Part shown: one piece after another, positions 24,078 to 32,157 of the stretch
Numbering within the stretch: position 1 is the stretch's first letter
Layout of the letters: each line of letters opens with the position of its first letter
Assembly: GCF_016765695.1 (NCBI RefSeq)
Contig: NZ_JAETGO010000062.1
Coordinates: 1 to 32,249 of the forward strand
Length of the DNA: 32,249 bases
From: Sporosalibacterium faouarense
GTDB taxonomy: Bacteria > Bacillota > Clostridia > Tissierellales > VENL01
Direction: 5' to 3'
The notes under the pieces: generated by a model
Told to the model about the DNA's origin: nothing
Databases searched by the model: none
The model's input: the letters and a program-made list of their open reading frames with translations, nothing else
Translations under genes and position numbers: made by a program

Positions 24078-24079
24078 AA
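24052..24079 (-). promoter_or_regulatory. Promoter of the ORP-like operon
   Basis: On the minus strand, TTGACA (24074-24079) and TATAAT (24052-24057), both perfect consensus hexamers, with a 16-bp spacer. The leader to the DUF134 start at 23929 would be about 115 nt. Confidence 0.7.
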
Positions 24080-24217
24080 TAATTATTTTTGAAATATACT
24101 CATTTTTTGTATTAGTCTCAATATGAGCATTGATAAACAAATAGTCTCAAGCACACCATATATTCAAGATGATATATGTCTATAATTCGCTTATATTCTT
24201 CATATTTTGAGCATAAC

Positions 24218-24247
24218 AAAAAATCATGATCAAATAAATTCATGATT
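24218..24247 (-). terminator. Rho-independent terminator after the endonuclease IV-like gene
   Basis: A perfect 8-bp stem (AATCATGA type) with a 10-nt loop, followed on the minus strand by six T, 58 bp after the stop at 24305. Confidence 0.65.
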
Positions 24248-24304
24248 CTATATCTCTTGGTTTTAAATTTCTATCTTCTAATTTTAAAAACTTCTAACCA
24301 TTAG

Positions 24305-25123
24305 TCATAATGTTTTATAAGTATTTTTTAATAATAACGCATCTTTCTCTACAAGAGGACCTTCTAAAATGACACAACCTTTTACATTAAAATATTTTAA
24401 AGCATTTAAGCATTCCACATAATTGAAATCACTTTCTAATAATGGCAAGTGATTTTTCTCACCTTTCTCATTATAATTTATTCCACCCATATGAATATGT
24501 AAATCATCTAACGCAGATTTTCCAAGCTCATCTTCCACAAATTGAAGAATCTTCGCGAAATCATCGAAATCTTTTAAACACCCATTTCCCCTTGCGTGTA
24601 TATGTGAAAAATCAATACATATTTCACAGGACTTAACTTCTTTACAAAGAGAAACTAGCTCTTCAAGTGTGCCAAACTGTGTTCCTTTTCCAGTTGTCTC
24701 GAGTCTATAGGATATTTCTTTATATGGAAGCTTTAACAAATTTTCTTTTATAGTATTGTAGGCTTCTTCTTCTGAGTCCTTTAGATAATATCCTGGATGA
24801 AATATTAAACTCCTCCCTTTAACTTTTGCCAATCCTTCAATTCCCCTTATTATTCTTACCATTGATTGCTCTTGTTTTTCAATTTCATTTGCGTTTAAAT
24901 TTATATAATGAGATCCGTGAGCTGACAGATAAAAATCATTATCTAGCTTAGCTTTTAATATTATATCTTTATTTTTGTCTGTTACATTAACATTTCTAAC
25001 AAAAAGAAGCTCCATTGCATCCAACCCTATTGATTTTAAATAATTGATTCCAGTAGCATAGTTAATATTTTTTATCCCGCTACCTATTGGCAATCCAGAT
25101 ATTCCAAATAATAATTTATTCAT
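24305..25123 (-). CDS. Endonuclease IV-like TIM-barrel protein (AP endonuclease family 2)
   Basis: About 272 residues, Nfo/xylose-isomerase-like barrel. Residues lining up with the E. coli Nfo metal ligands are His69 (SAHGSH), His109 (FHPG), Glu142 (LETTGKG), Asp171 and His174 (CIDFSHIHA), His209 (HIHMGG), His225 and Glu254 (ILEGP). The Asp of the usual DRH motif is replaced (KNH), so one of the nine ligands appears missing. It may repair abasic sites in DNA, or it may have a different sugar-phosphate activity. The ATG at 25123 has GGAGG 6 nt upstream; the longer frame from 25165 has no such site. It is a single-gene unit with its own terminator. Confidence 0.85.
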   Translation of the reverse strand: MNKLLFGISGLPIGSGIKNINYATGINYLKSIGLDAMELLFVRNVNVTDKNKDIILKAKLDNDFYLSAHGSHYINLNANEIEKQEQSMVRIIRGIEGLAKVKGRSLIFHPGYYLKDSEEEAYNTIKENLLKLPYKEISYRLETTGKGTQFGTLEELVSLCKEVKSCEICIDFSHIHARGNGCLKDFDDFAKILQFVEDELGKSALDDLHIHMGGINYNEKGEKNHLPLLESDFNYVECLNALKYFNVKGCVILEGPLVEKDALLLKNTYKTL

Positions 25124-25340
25124 TATGGTCCTCCAGTGAAATTTTACTAATATTCTTATACTCATATAATCTATTACTCCATATTCTTAAAAGAATAATA
25201 TGATTTATTAATTCTAATAGTTTATTATCCCATAAAAACAAACTATTATATCTTTAAATTCTAAAATTATTCTTCAATCTTCCACTGTTCTTTCAGTGTA
25301 AATATTCTCTATTCAAATTTAGTAGGTTACTAAGTGTTAC

Positions 25341-25376
25341 AAAAAAATTCCCCAAACCTAAGTCTGGAGAATTTTT
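25341..25376 (-). terminator. Rho-independent terminator after the ferritin-like gene
   Basis: An 11-bp stem (one mismatch) with a 10-nt loop, followed on the minus strand by a run of seven T. It starts 24 bp after the stop at 25400. Confidence 0.8.
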
Positions 25377-25399
25377 CGTTTTAGTCTTTTATTTCATCA

Positions 25400-25615
25400 C
25401 TATTGATTTTTCTCTTTATCTGATTTTAACATTTTTTCAAAAGCTTCATAACGAGTACGCAGTACTCTTTCATGGTCTTCTTCATCCATTTTCAATTGTT
25501 CAAAAAATTTCTTTGCTTTTGGATCATCTACCTCATCAGCTAGTTTTTGGTAATGTTTCTGAGATTTTATCTCATCTTCAATAGCTTCTTGAATCCAATT
25601 TAGTATTTGATGCAT
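25400..25615 (-). CDS. Small rubrerythrin/ferritin-like two-helix protein
   Basis: A 71-residue, highly charged, all-helical protein. Helix 1 (AIEDEIKSQKHYQKLADEV) and helix 2 (DPKAKKFFEQLKMDEEDHERVL) correspond to one half of a rubrerythrin four-helix bundle; Glu13 or Glu15 and the ExxH motif Glu45/His48 are candidate iron ligands. At half the usual size it would need to dimerise to make a di-iron site, as encapsulated-ferritin-type proteins do. No rubredoxin (CxxC) domain is present. It follows the PAS/PP2C gene by 33 bp, with AAAGGGGG upstream, and shares its terminator. Role in peroxide or iron handling is plausible; it could also be a purely structural helical protein. Confidence 0.75.
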   Translation of the reverse strand: MHQILNWIQEAIEDEIKSQKHYQKLADEVDDPKAKKFFEQLKMDEEDHERVLRTRYEAFEKMLKSDKEKNQ

Positions 25616-25648
25616 TCAAATTACCCCCTTTATCTTATCAATTTAACT

Positions 25649-26791
25649 CTATTTCTGTGATAGTTTCATTACAACTAAAGTTATATCATCATTAATTTTT
25701 TCATATCTTAAAAAATCATTAAAATCTTTATGAATTTCTCTAACAATTTCAGTAGGTTCTTGATAGTAAATTTCAGAAACCAATTTTCTCAATCTATTTT
25801 CATAAAATTCATCATTAGACCTTTGCTCAGGTAATCCATCAGACATAATAAACAAGGTCATTTCAGAAAACATTTTCTGAGAATGGTCGTCATACTTTAA
25901 TAAGTCAGCATCTATTGCCGCTGAGATAGGAAGACCACCATTATTTAACTCTATTACATTCCCATTACCCTTGACTATTACAGGACACTTATGAAAACCT
26001 GCATTACAATAGGTCATTTCATTTGTCTTCAAATCAAAGACAGCTAAGAAGAGACATACTAGGTATTCGTCTGGATAGCCTTCCTTTATGTATTGCTCAA
26101 TGAAAAAGTGCATGATTTCTTTTGGAGACAATACTTGTCCTGGTATATGTTTAAGTCTAAAAAAGCTTCTTATTGTATCCTTTACAAAAATAGCTAACAT
26201 GGCACTATCTAATCCATGACCTGAAACATCAGCTACAAAGCATACATATTGCTCAAAATAATCATTTAGCAATCCATTGTCTACTTTAAAAGCATCGTAC
26301 AAATCTCCGCCTAGCTCTTCTGCTGGGATATATAAGGAAGCAAAAGAGATATTTTCTGTATCAGGAATACTCTTAGGAAGAGAACGTTTATGTATCTTAA
26401 TAGCATTTTTAATTTCCCTACCTAATTTTTTTTGCATTCTTTCATACTCAACATATTTTTCATTCCCATAAATGTATATGAGGTTATCCTTTTTAAAAAC
26501 CTTCAGATGGAGCTTTATTAAATCGTGCTTACCAATGAATAAAATTTCCTTCCAATTAGAAGGCTTTTCCGATACACCTTCAATAAGTGATTTGACTTTA
26601 TTAGTATGAATTTCCCCAATTATATCTAAAAAATCCTTTTGTATTAACTCTAAATGAGTGTAGCCTAAATACGACTGCATAGACTTATTTGAGAAAATAA
26701 TTTCCCCTTCAAGATTGCAAACTAGAATATGATCGTCAATTATATTGGCTATCGTCTCATTTATTTTTCCTATGTTAAAGCTTTCTTTCAT
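25649..26791 (-). CDS. PAS-domain PP2C/SpoIIE-type phosphatase (RsbU-like)
   Basis: A 380-residue cytoplasmic protein. Residues about 10-115 are a PAS domain (ILVCNLEGEIIFSNKSMQSYLGY), followed by a short coiled linker (VEYERMQKKLGREIKNAIKIHKRSLP) and a SpoIIE/PP2C domain from about 145 to 378. Metal-binding motifs are intact: EELGGDLYD (159-166), VADVSGHG (186-193), IMSDGLPEQ and NDDITLVVMK. Such proteins dephosphorylate anti-anti-sigma factors (SpoIIAA/RsbV type) in response to a signal sensed by PAS. No RsbV/RsbW partner is in the window. It is co-transcribed with the ferritin-like gene. Start follows TTAGGAGGC. Confidence 0.92.
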   Translation of the reverse strand: MKESFNIGKINETIANIIDDHILVCNLEGEIIFSNKSMQSYLGYTHLELIQKDFLDIIGEIHTNKVKSLIEGVSEKPSNWKEILFIGKHDLIKLHLKVFKKDNLIYIYGNEKYVEYERMQKKLGREIKNAIKIHKRSLPKSIPDTENISFASLYIPAEELGGDLYDAFKVDNGLLNDYFEQYVCFVADVSGHGLDSAMLAIFVKDTIRSFFRLKHIPGQVLSPKEIMHFFIEQYIKEGYPDEYLVCLFLAVFDLKTNEMTYCNAGFHKCPVIVKGNGNVIELNNGGLPISAAIDADLLKYDDHSQKMFSEMTLFIMSDGLPEQRSNDEFYENRLRKLVSEIYYQEPTEIVREIHKDFNDFLRYEKINDDITLVVMKLSQK

Positions 26792-26865
26792 CTATTTTGC
26801 CTCCTAATTAACTAAGCTTTTCGTATATGTACATATAAATATTATCATTAATTCGATTATATCAT

Positions 26866-26899
26866 AAAAAAATATCACATCATCTAACAATGTGATATT
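26866..26899 (-). terminator. Rho-independent terminator after the fucosidase gene
   Basis: A perfect 10-bp stem (ATGTGATATT type) with a 9-nt loop, then a run of T on the minus strand, 35 bp after the stop at 26935. Confidence 0.85.
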
Positions 26900-26934
26900 G
26901 TATAATCCGTTCATTTATCTCAAAAGAATACATA

Positions 26935-28254
26935 TTATATTAATTCAAGTTCAACCACTGTATCCATTTCATCGGGTAGAGAAAATGAAAAGTGATATGG
27001 CTCCCCAAAGTTAATAAATGCGGCTTCAGAATATTCAGCAGCATTCCAAGGGCTTGAGATTTTTACCTCTGAGCCATCTGAAAGAAGACGTGCTTTCTTT
27101 ATTTTTTGATTCAATCCATTTAAATTAATTGGTCCTATACTTTCTTCAAATATATGTGCATAAAGCTTATTCCCTTTTTGAGTGTATCTTCCCCATTCAG
27201 GCTTTGAAAAAACGGACTTTTTACAACCATAAATACTCTCATGATTTTTTTCCATCCATTCCCCAATTTTTTTAAGGATATCTATCGACTTTTCAGGTAT
27301 TTTCCCATTAGCATCTGGCCCAACATTTAATAAAAGATTCCCATTCTTACTTACACACTCAACTAATTTTCTTATGATTACTTTAGGTGTTTTATATATA
27401 TTGTCGTTTGAACAATATCCCCAATTATTGTTTAGAGTTACACAGGATTCCCATGGAATTGAATTTCCACTTTGATCAATAACTCCTTCTGGAGGTATTA
27501 TTTGTTCTGGTGAAGCAAAATCTCCCGAATACATTAATGGATTAGCTGTTTTAATACTGCCATTATATTGACCGCTAGCATCCAACCTATTATCAATAAT
27601 GATATCTGGTTGTAATGTCCTTACCATTTTAATAAGCTCTGTAGCTCTCCATTTTTCACCAATCATATCATCATAAGAAAAATCAAACCACATAATATCT
27701 ATCTTACCATAATTAGTTAATAATTCTTTTACTTGTCCGTGCATATAATCTAAGTAGTTTGAAAAATCTTGTTTGACATATTTATACTTTTCATTCCCCC
27801 GCATGGGATGGTTTGCATCGTTATATATAGGATAATCCTTATGATGCCAATCAATCAAAGAATAATATAAACCAACCTTTAGTCCTTCAGATCTGAATGC
27901 TTCAATATATTCTCTGATAAGGTCCCTCCTTGCCTTTGTATTTGGCGCCTTATATTCTGTCAATTCGCTATCAAACAAACAAAACCCATCATGGTGCTTA
28001 GCTGTCATTACAGCATATTTCATACCTGCTTTTTTTGCAAGTCTTGCCCACTCTTTAGGTCTATATCCAGTAGGATTAAACTCTTCAAAATACATTTGAT
28101 AATCTTCATTACTTATTCTTTCTACACTCCTTATCCATTCTCCCCTCGCAGGAATTGAGTACAGACCCCAATGAATAAACATACCAAATCTATCTTTTAA
28201 AAACCACTCTGTACGTTTTTTTCTTCGTTGTACTATTTCACTATTTTGATTCAT
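26935..28254 (-). CDS. Alpha-L-fucosidase (GH29)
   Basis: A 439-residue glycoside hydrolase. FGMFIHWGLYS (23-33), AKHHDGF (85-91), VGLYYSLIDWHH and IDIMWFDFSYD are GH29 hallmarks; Asp191 in WFD is the likely nucleophile. Residues about 345-439 form the C-terminal beta-sandwich. There is no signal peptide or membrane anchor, so it acts inside the cell, on imported fuco-oligosaccharides or fucosides. Start set by TGGAGG 6 nt upstream. It follows cutC by 130 bp and ends the M81-cutC-fucosidase set. GH29 includes exo-alpha-1,2/1,3/1,4/1,6 enzymes; linkage preference is not readable here. Confidence 0.93.
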   Translation of the reverse strand: MNQNSEIVQRRKKRTEWFLKDRFGMFIHWGLYSIPARGEWIRSVERISNEDYQMYFEEFNPTGYRPKEWARLAKKAGMKYAVMTAKHHDGFCLFDSELTEYKAPNTKARRDLIREYIEAFRSEGLKVGLYYSLIDWHHKDYPIYNDANHPMRGNEKYKYVKQDFSNYLDYMHGQVKELLTNYGKIDIMWFDFSYDDMIGEKWRATELIKMVRTLQPDIIIDNRLDASGQYNGSIKTANPLMYSGDFASPEQIIPPEGVIDQSGNSIPWESCVTLNNNWGYCSNDNIYKTPKVIIRKLVECVSKNGNLLLNVGPDANGKIPEKSIDILKKIGEWMEKNHESIYGCKKSVFSKPEWGRYTQKGNKLYAHIFEESIGPINLNGLNQKIKKARLLSDGSEVKISSPWNAAEYSEAAFINFGEPYHFSFSLPDEMDTVVELELI

Positions 28255-28384
28255 AAATTACCTCCAATAAAATAACTAATATAGTAGCTACCCTTCCTAG
28301 ACAAAAAATATTTTTATTTTAGCATTAACCCAATTGTATTTTTTTATTTTAAACTAAGCTATACTCTTAATTATTCGTTATTCC

Positions 28385-29122
28385 TTAGAGTATCTTATCA
28401 ATTATATCTCTTGCTTTTTTGATAAGGTTATAATCCGCCATTTCAATCACAAATTCATCTTTGGGAGTATTCATTCGTTTGACACACTCTCTGTATTTCA
28501 TTTGACTACCAACATTTACTTTACCTGACATATGATAATTAGTACATTTGGTTCGTCGATATATTGCTTCTACATTATCAGAAGTTACACCACAACCAGG
28601 CATAATAGTTATTGAATCTCCAAATTTTTCTTGTATTTTTGCAATATAATCTGCACCCTCTAGAGCATTTGCTCTTTGTCCTGATGTAAGAATTCTGCAT
28701 ACTCCAATTTCAATAAGCTTTGTAATGTCTTTCATTGGTTCTCTAGCATCATCAAAAGCTCTATGAAATACTACTTTAAGGGGATAGGCATGCTTAACCA
28801 GTTCTTTCATCCGATCTATATCTATACTACCATTAGGCAATAAAGTACCAGTAACAATACCATCAAATCCCATTTGTTTTACAATATCTATATCATGTTT
28901 CATAGTTTCAAACTCGTTGCTATCATATAAGAAGTCTCCAGAACGTGGTCTTATCATAACAAAGATTTCTATATCCTTAATCTCTTTTGCTTTTTTCATT
29001 AATCCATAACTTGGTGTCAATCCTCCTATATTAAGAGCTGAACACAATTCAATTCTATCTGCACCAGCTTTTTTAGCTGTTATAATTGATGTATAAGAGT
29101 CTACACATACTTCTAGAATCAT
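28385..29122 (-). CDS. cutC: CutC-family TIM-barrel protein
   Basis: A 245-residue TIM barrel: ILEVCVDSYTSIITAKKAGADRIELC (start of the family's signature), GGLTPSYG, VMIRPRSGDFLY, FHRAFD, ILTSGQR and MPGCGV. CutC was named for copper tolerance but the family is probably an enzyme; its position in sugar gene sets supports a metabolic role. The ATG at 29122 is chosen: AGGAAGGA lies 8 nt upstream, whereas the longer frame begins with GTG inside that site. It starts 4 bp after the M81 gene stop, so the two are coupled. Confidence 0.92.
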   Translation of the reverse strand: MILEVCVDSYTSIITAKKAGADRIELCSALNIGGLTPSYGLMKKAKEIKDIEIFVMIRPRSGDFLYDSNEFETMKHDIDIVKQMGFDGIVTGTLLPNGSIDIDRMKELVKHAYPLKVVFHRAFDDAREPMKDITKLIEIGVCRILTSGQRANALEGADYIAKIQEKFGDSITIMPGCGVTSDNVEAIYRRTKCTNYHMSGKVNVGSQMKYRECVKRMNTPKDEFVIEMADYNLIKKARDIIDKIL

Positions 29123-29126
29123 ATGC

Positions 29127-30632
29127 TTATCCTTCCTCACCTATCAAATTATCTATCCCATTATATTCAAAATCATAATCCAGTGGAAATATCGGTCTTT
29201 TGACTTTTTTATAATTAAGTGTTTTTAAATCTTCATTTGTATTTCCTTTAGTAAGTGCCATTATGCTACGTTTCGCAACTAAGCTTTGTTGATGTGTAAG
29301 GTATCCAAGTTTACAAACAACTATTTCTACATTCTTAGGATTAACCCCTAAATCTATAAATATCTCTGGAACAATATATCCCACATGAGTTTGAGAAATT
29401 ACAATGTCTACTCCACTACTGTTAAATAACGCTAAATCACCTTTAAGCATTCCTGCCCTAGACCAATCTTTAACATATGCCTTTACAATTCCTTTTGCAG
29501 TAATAGGCGATGAAGTTTCGGTATCAAATTTCGCACCAAAAGTAAGTGTTATTTCTTGACCCACCTTTCCTTCGCACTCATTTGTAGCTATTGGATCATA
29601 AATGCCACCATAGATTACAGGTTTTGTAAGTTTGTCTGTTCTATTATCTGACATTATCAATTTCAAGAAATTTGTACAATCAGAAGACGCTCCAGCAGTT
29701 GGGTTGTCTCCAGAATCAGAAATATAAATAGGGAGTTGTCCATCTTTTATTGCTCCAAAAGCAACATCCAAAGCTTCTTTTTCATTATAAGTTTCTGTAT
29801 GGAAACAAAACTTATTTCTTCTCGACCAAATCAAATCTGCTAATCTCACTGCCTCTCTTTGGGCCAATTCTACGTTCCCATCTGCTACAACATAAACTGC
29901 AATGGAACTATCTTCATTGTCTGCCCAAGGGAAGCCCATCAAATAGGAAGCCGCCATTATTCCTTCTTTTCTTTCACAGACACGCAGTTCATTTATAAGT
30001 TCAATCATAGGCTCAACATTTGTTGATGATTGTTCTCCAGCAATCAAAATGGGTACCTTAACCCAAGCTGATTTTGGCGATGCGCCATTTTCAAGAGCTG
30101 CAATTGTCATTTTTGCAGCATGCTCACCTGTTTCAAAGCAATCCGTATGGGGAGCACATTTATAACCAACAAAACCATCACAACTATTATGCATTCTTTT
30201 AGTCATGGTAGTGTGCATATCCAATGAAGAAAAAATCGGAATATCAGGGAAAATATCTCTTAATTCTTCTAAAAAATATCCTTCAGCCTCTCCCTGATTT
30301 TTAATTCGCATGGATCCATGTAATGAAAGAGTAATTGCATCTATTTTAGCTTCTTCTTGAGCTATCTTTGCCCTCTTTATAATTTCATTTTTTATTTTAT
30401 TATAAAAATCATAATCAATTTCTCCGTTTGGAACTGCTCTGGCAGATACAGTTGGAATTACTTCATATCCAACTCCCTGTAAAGTCTTAATAATACCTGT
30501 TATAGAATCATTGTCTCGTAATTTATGAAAAATATCCTCACCATATATTACATTAAAATCTTTCTCACAAGTTATTATTGGGTTAAAAGAATTAGACTCA
30601 TGGTGCAGTGCTGCAACTAAAACTCTTTTCAT
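29127..30632 (-). CDS. M81-family metallopeptidase (MlrC-like)
   Basis: A 501-residue cytoplasmic protein. N-terminal domain (DUF1485): HHESNSF (10-16), LSLHGSM (102-108), LDMHTTM (137-143), KCAPHTD (158-164), which hold the candidate zinc ligands. The C-terminal MlrC domain contains SDSGDNPTAGASSD (about 305-318). The family is named for microcystinase C, which cuts linear peptides, but most members have unknown small substrates and sit in catabolic operons. Here it heads a set with cutC and a fucosidase, which hints at degradation of a glyco-amino acid or amide-containing sugar. Ribosome binding site AAGGAGG lies about 10 nt upstream. Confidence 0.92.
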   Translation of the reverse strand: MKRVLVAALHHESNSFNPIITCEKDFNVIYGEDIFHKLRDNDSITGIIKTLQGVGYEVIPTVSARAVPNGEIDYDFYNKIKNEIIKRAKIAQEEAKIDAITLSLHGSMRIKNQGEAEGYFLEELRDIFPDIPIFSSLDMHTTMTKRMHNSCDGFVGYKCAPHTDCFETGEHAAKMTIAALENGASPKSAWVKVPILIAGEQSSTNVEPMIELINELRVCERKEGIMAASYLMGFPWADNEDSSIAVYVVADGNVELAQREAVRLADLIWSRRNKFCFHTETYNEKEALDVAFGAIKDGQLPIYISDSGDNPTAGASSDCTNFLKLIMSDNRTDKLTKPVIYGGIYDPIATNECEGKVGQEITLTFGAKFDTETSSPITAKGIVKAYVKDWSRAGMLKGDLALFNSSGVDIVISQTHVGYIVPEIFIDLGVNPKNVEIVVCKLGYLTHQQSLVAKRSIMALTKGNTNEDLKTLNYKKVKRPIFPLDYDFEYNGIDNLIGEEG

Positions 30633-30883
30633 AATAATTCAGCCTCCTTATAGTGATTTCAAATGGCAAAGCCCCCATTGGTATTGTATTATAAATGTAT
30701 GTAAATACAGTATATGATTTCTACGAGTTGCATGGGAAATCCTTCAAAAAAAGAAAAAAGTATCAAGGAGTATATAAGTCCTATAAGACTTTAACCAGTA
30801 CAATATTTGAGATTTAGGTATCAAAGCAGAGGAAATTAAATTTAATTCTAGAGTTGCTAAATCTATTTATTCTAATCTATCTT

Positions 30884-32044
30884 CTATTCTATACCTCTTC
30901 TTTTACTTATTTTATGAATGCTTTCTAACACATAATTAACTTCTTTATCAGTGTTATAGTGACTAAAGCTAAATCTTACTGTTCCATGGGGAAAAGTGCC
31001 CAAGGTTTTATGGGCTGACGGTGCACAATGCAAGCCACATCGCGTCATAATTCCATAATCTTTATCTAAAAGATATGATACTTCTCCATTATCTTTTTTA
31101 CCAAAATCAAGGGAAACTACAGCTGTTCTACCTTGTATTGTAGAAAGTCCAGCTATGCTAATGTTTTTCATGTTTAATACGCCTTCAAGAAATCTAGATG
31201 CAAGGCTTAACTCTTCATTTCTAATATTTTCAATTCCAATTTCACTAATATATTTAAGCGCCCTATGTAATCCAAATATCCCGGGGAGATTCATTGTTCC
31301 AGGTTCAAATTTATCTGGCATATATTCTGGTTGATACTCAGATTTAGAATCACTTCCTGTTCCTCCACATATTAAAGATTCAATAGTCTTTGACAACTTT
31401 TCACTTAGAATAAATCCGCCTGTGCCTTGTGGTCCTAAAAGACCTTTATGCCCTGTGAAAGCTATTGCATCAGCATTCATATCATTAAAATCTATATCAC
31501 AAACACCTGCTGTTTGTGCACTATCTACTATAAATAACAAATTTTCATCTTTACACACTTTTCCTATTTGATATAAAGGAAGTATGGTTCCACATACATT
31601 TGACGCGTGGGTCATAATCACTGCTCTTGTATTGTACTTAATATGTTTCTTTATATCCTTAGGATCTAGCCTTCCAAATTTATCACACTTCACTCTTGAG
31701 AACTCTACTTTCTTGTTAACTAACTGTGACAAAGGACGCATTACTGCATTATGTTCCATAGATGATACTATACAGTGATCTCCTGACTTTAATATTTCTT
31801 TTATAAGAAAGTTCATACTTTGAGTTATATTCATTGTAAATACTACATTATCAGTATTATGAAAATTAAATAAATTACATATCATTTCTCTTGTCTCAAG
31901 TACTGTCTCCCCTGCAGAGAATGCAGTACTATATGTACCTCTTTTAACATTGACCCCTATATTATCTATATAACTCTTTACAGCTTCACCTACTCCTGGT
32001 GCCTTTGGAAATGTAGTTGCTGCATTATCCATATATATTCTCAT
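30884..32044 (-). CDS. Cysteine desulfurase-family aminotransferase class V protein
   Basis: About 386 residues, PLP-dependent. YMDNAATTFPKAP at the start, SSMEHNAVMRPL (His98 region), DSAQTAG (Asp174), TGHKGLLGPQG with PLP lysine Lys200, and the C-terminal RCGLHCAPSAH block containing Cys336 and Cys340. It belongs to the SufS/CsdA-like group (TIGR01977-type), which in Firmicutes often sits beside selenium or YedF/TusA-like genes. It likely releases sulfur or selenium from cysteine or selenocysteine to form an enzyme persulfide. The frame extends to a TTG at 32059, but that codon overlaps the ribosome binding site GAGGAG; ATG 32044 is the start. Its leader contains a strongly structured repeat. 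Confidence 0.9.
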   Translation of the reverse strand: MRIYMDNAATTFPKAPGVGEAVKSYIDNIGVNVKRGTYSTAFSAGETVLETREMICNLFNFHNTDNVVFTMNITQSMNFLIKEILKSGDHCIVSSMEHNAVMRPLSQLVNKKVEFSRVKCDKFGRLDPKDIKKHIKYNTRAVIMTHASNVCGTILPLYQIGKVCKDENLLFIVDSAQTAGVCDIDFNDMNADAIAFTGHKGLLGPQGTGGFILSEKLSKTIESLICGGTGSDSKSEYQPEYMPDKFEPGTMNLPGIFGLHRALKYISEIGIENIRNEELSLASRFLEGVLNMKNISIAGLSTIQGRTAVVSLDFGKKDNGEVSYLLDKDYGIMTRCGLHCAPSAHKTLGTFPHGTVRFSFSHYNTDKEVNYVLESIHKISKRRGIE

Positions 32045-32067
32045 ACTATCTCTCCTCAAAATGAACT

Positions 32068-32157
32068 CGTTCTGCTAAAGCAAAACGTTGGGGCTTCAGA
32101 TGGGGATTCTACTCCACCTGAAGAGAAGTCTTCCCTCCCACTTATATAAGTGGGAGG
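32068..32157. repeat. Structured element with three hairpins, possible IS200/IS605-type end remnant or mRNA leader
   Basis: Three consecutive inverted repeats: an 8-bp stem (one mismatch) around a TAAA loop (32068-32087), a CTTCAG/CTGAAG stem (32094-32123), and a perfect 24-bp palindrome with core CTTATATAAG (32134-32157). GC content is well above the surroundings. On the plus strand a frame runs through it and ends in ASDGDSTPPEEKSSLPLI and stop (32147-32149), with no gene body to its left, which is the pattern left by a tnpB 3' end. Confidence 0.45.

Larger units (their letters stand above)
23936..24304. other. 369-bp gene-free region between the DUF134 operon and the endonuclease IV-like gene
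   Basis: From left to right on the plus strand it holds a small hairpin in the DUF134 leader, the operon promoter flanked by an inverted repeat, two short TAGTCTCAA direct repeats (about 24114 and 24152), a 7-bp inverted repeat near 24165, and the terminator of the gene at 24305. No reading frame in it looks like a gene. Confidence 0.7.

Noticed and set aside
30700-30883. Possible degraded gene in the gap before the M81 gene
   Set aside because: Short plus-strand frames are open here (for example from about 30813), but they lack a start, a ribosome binding site and any recognisable protein motif.
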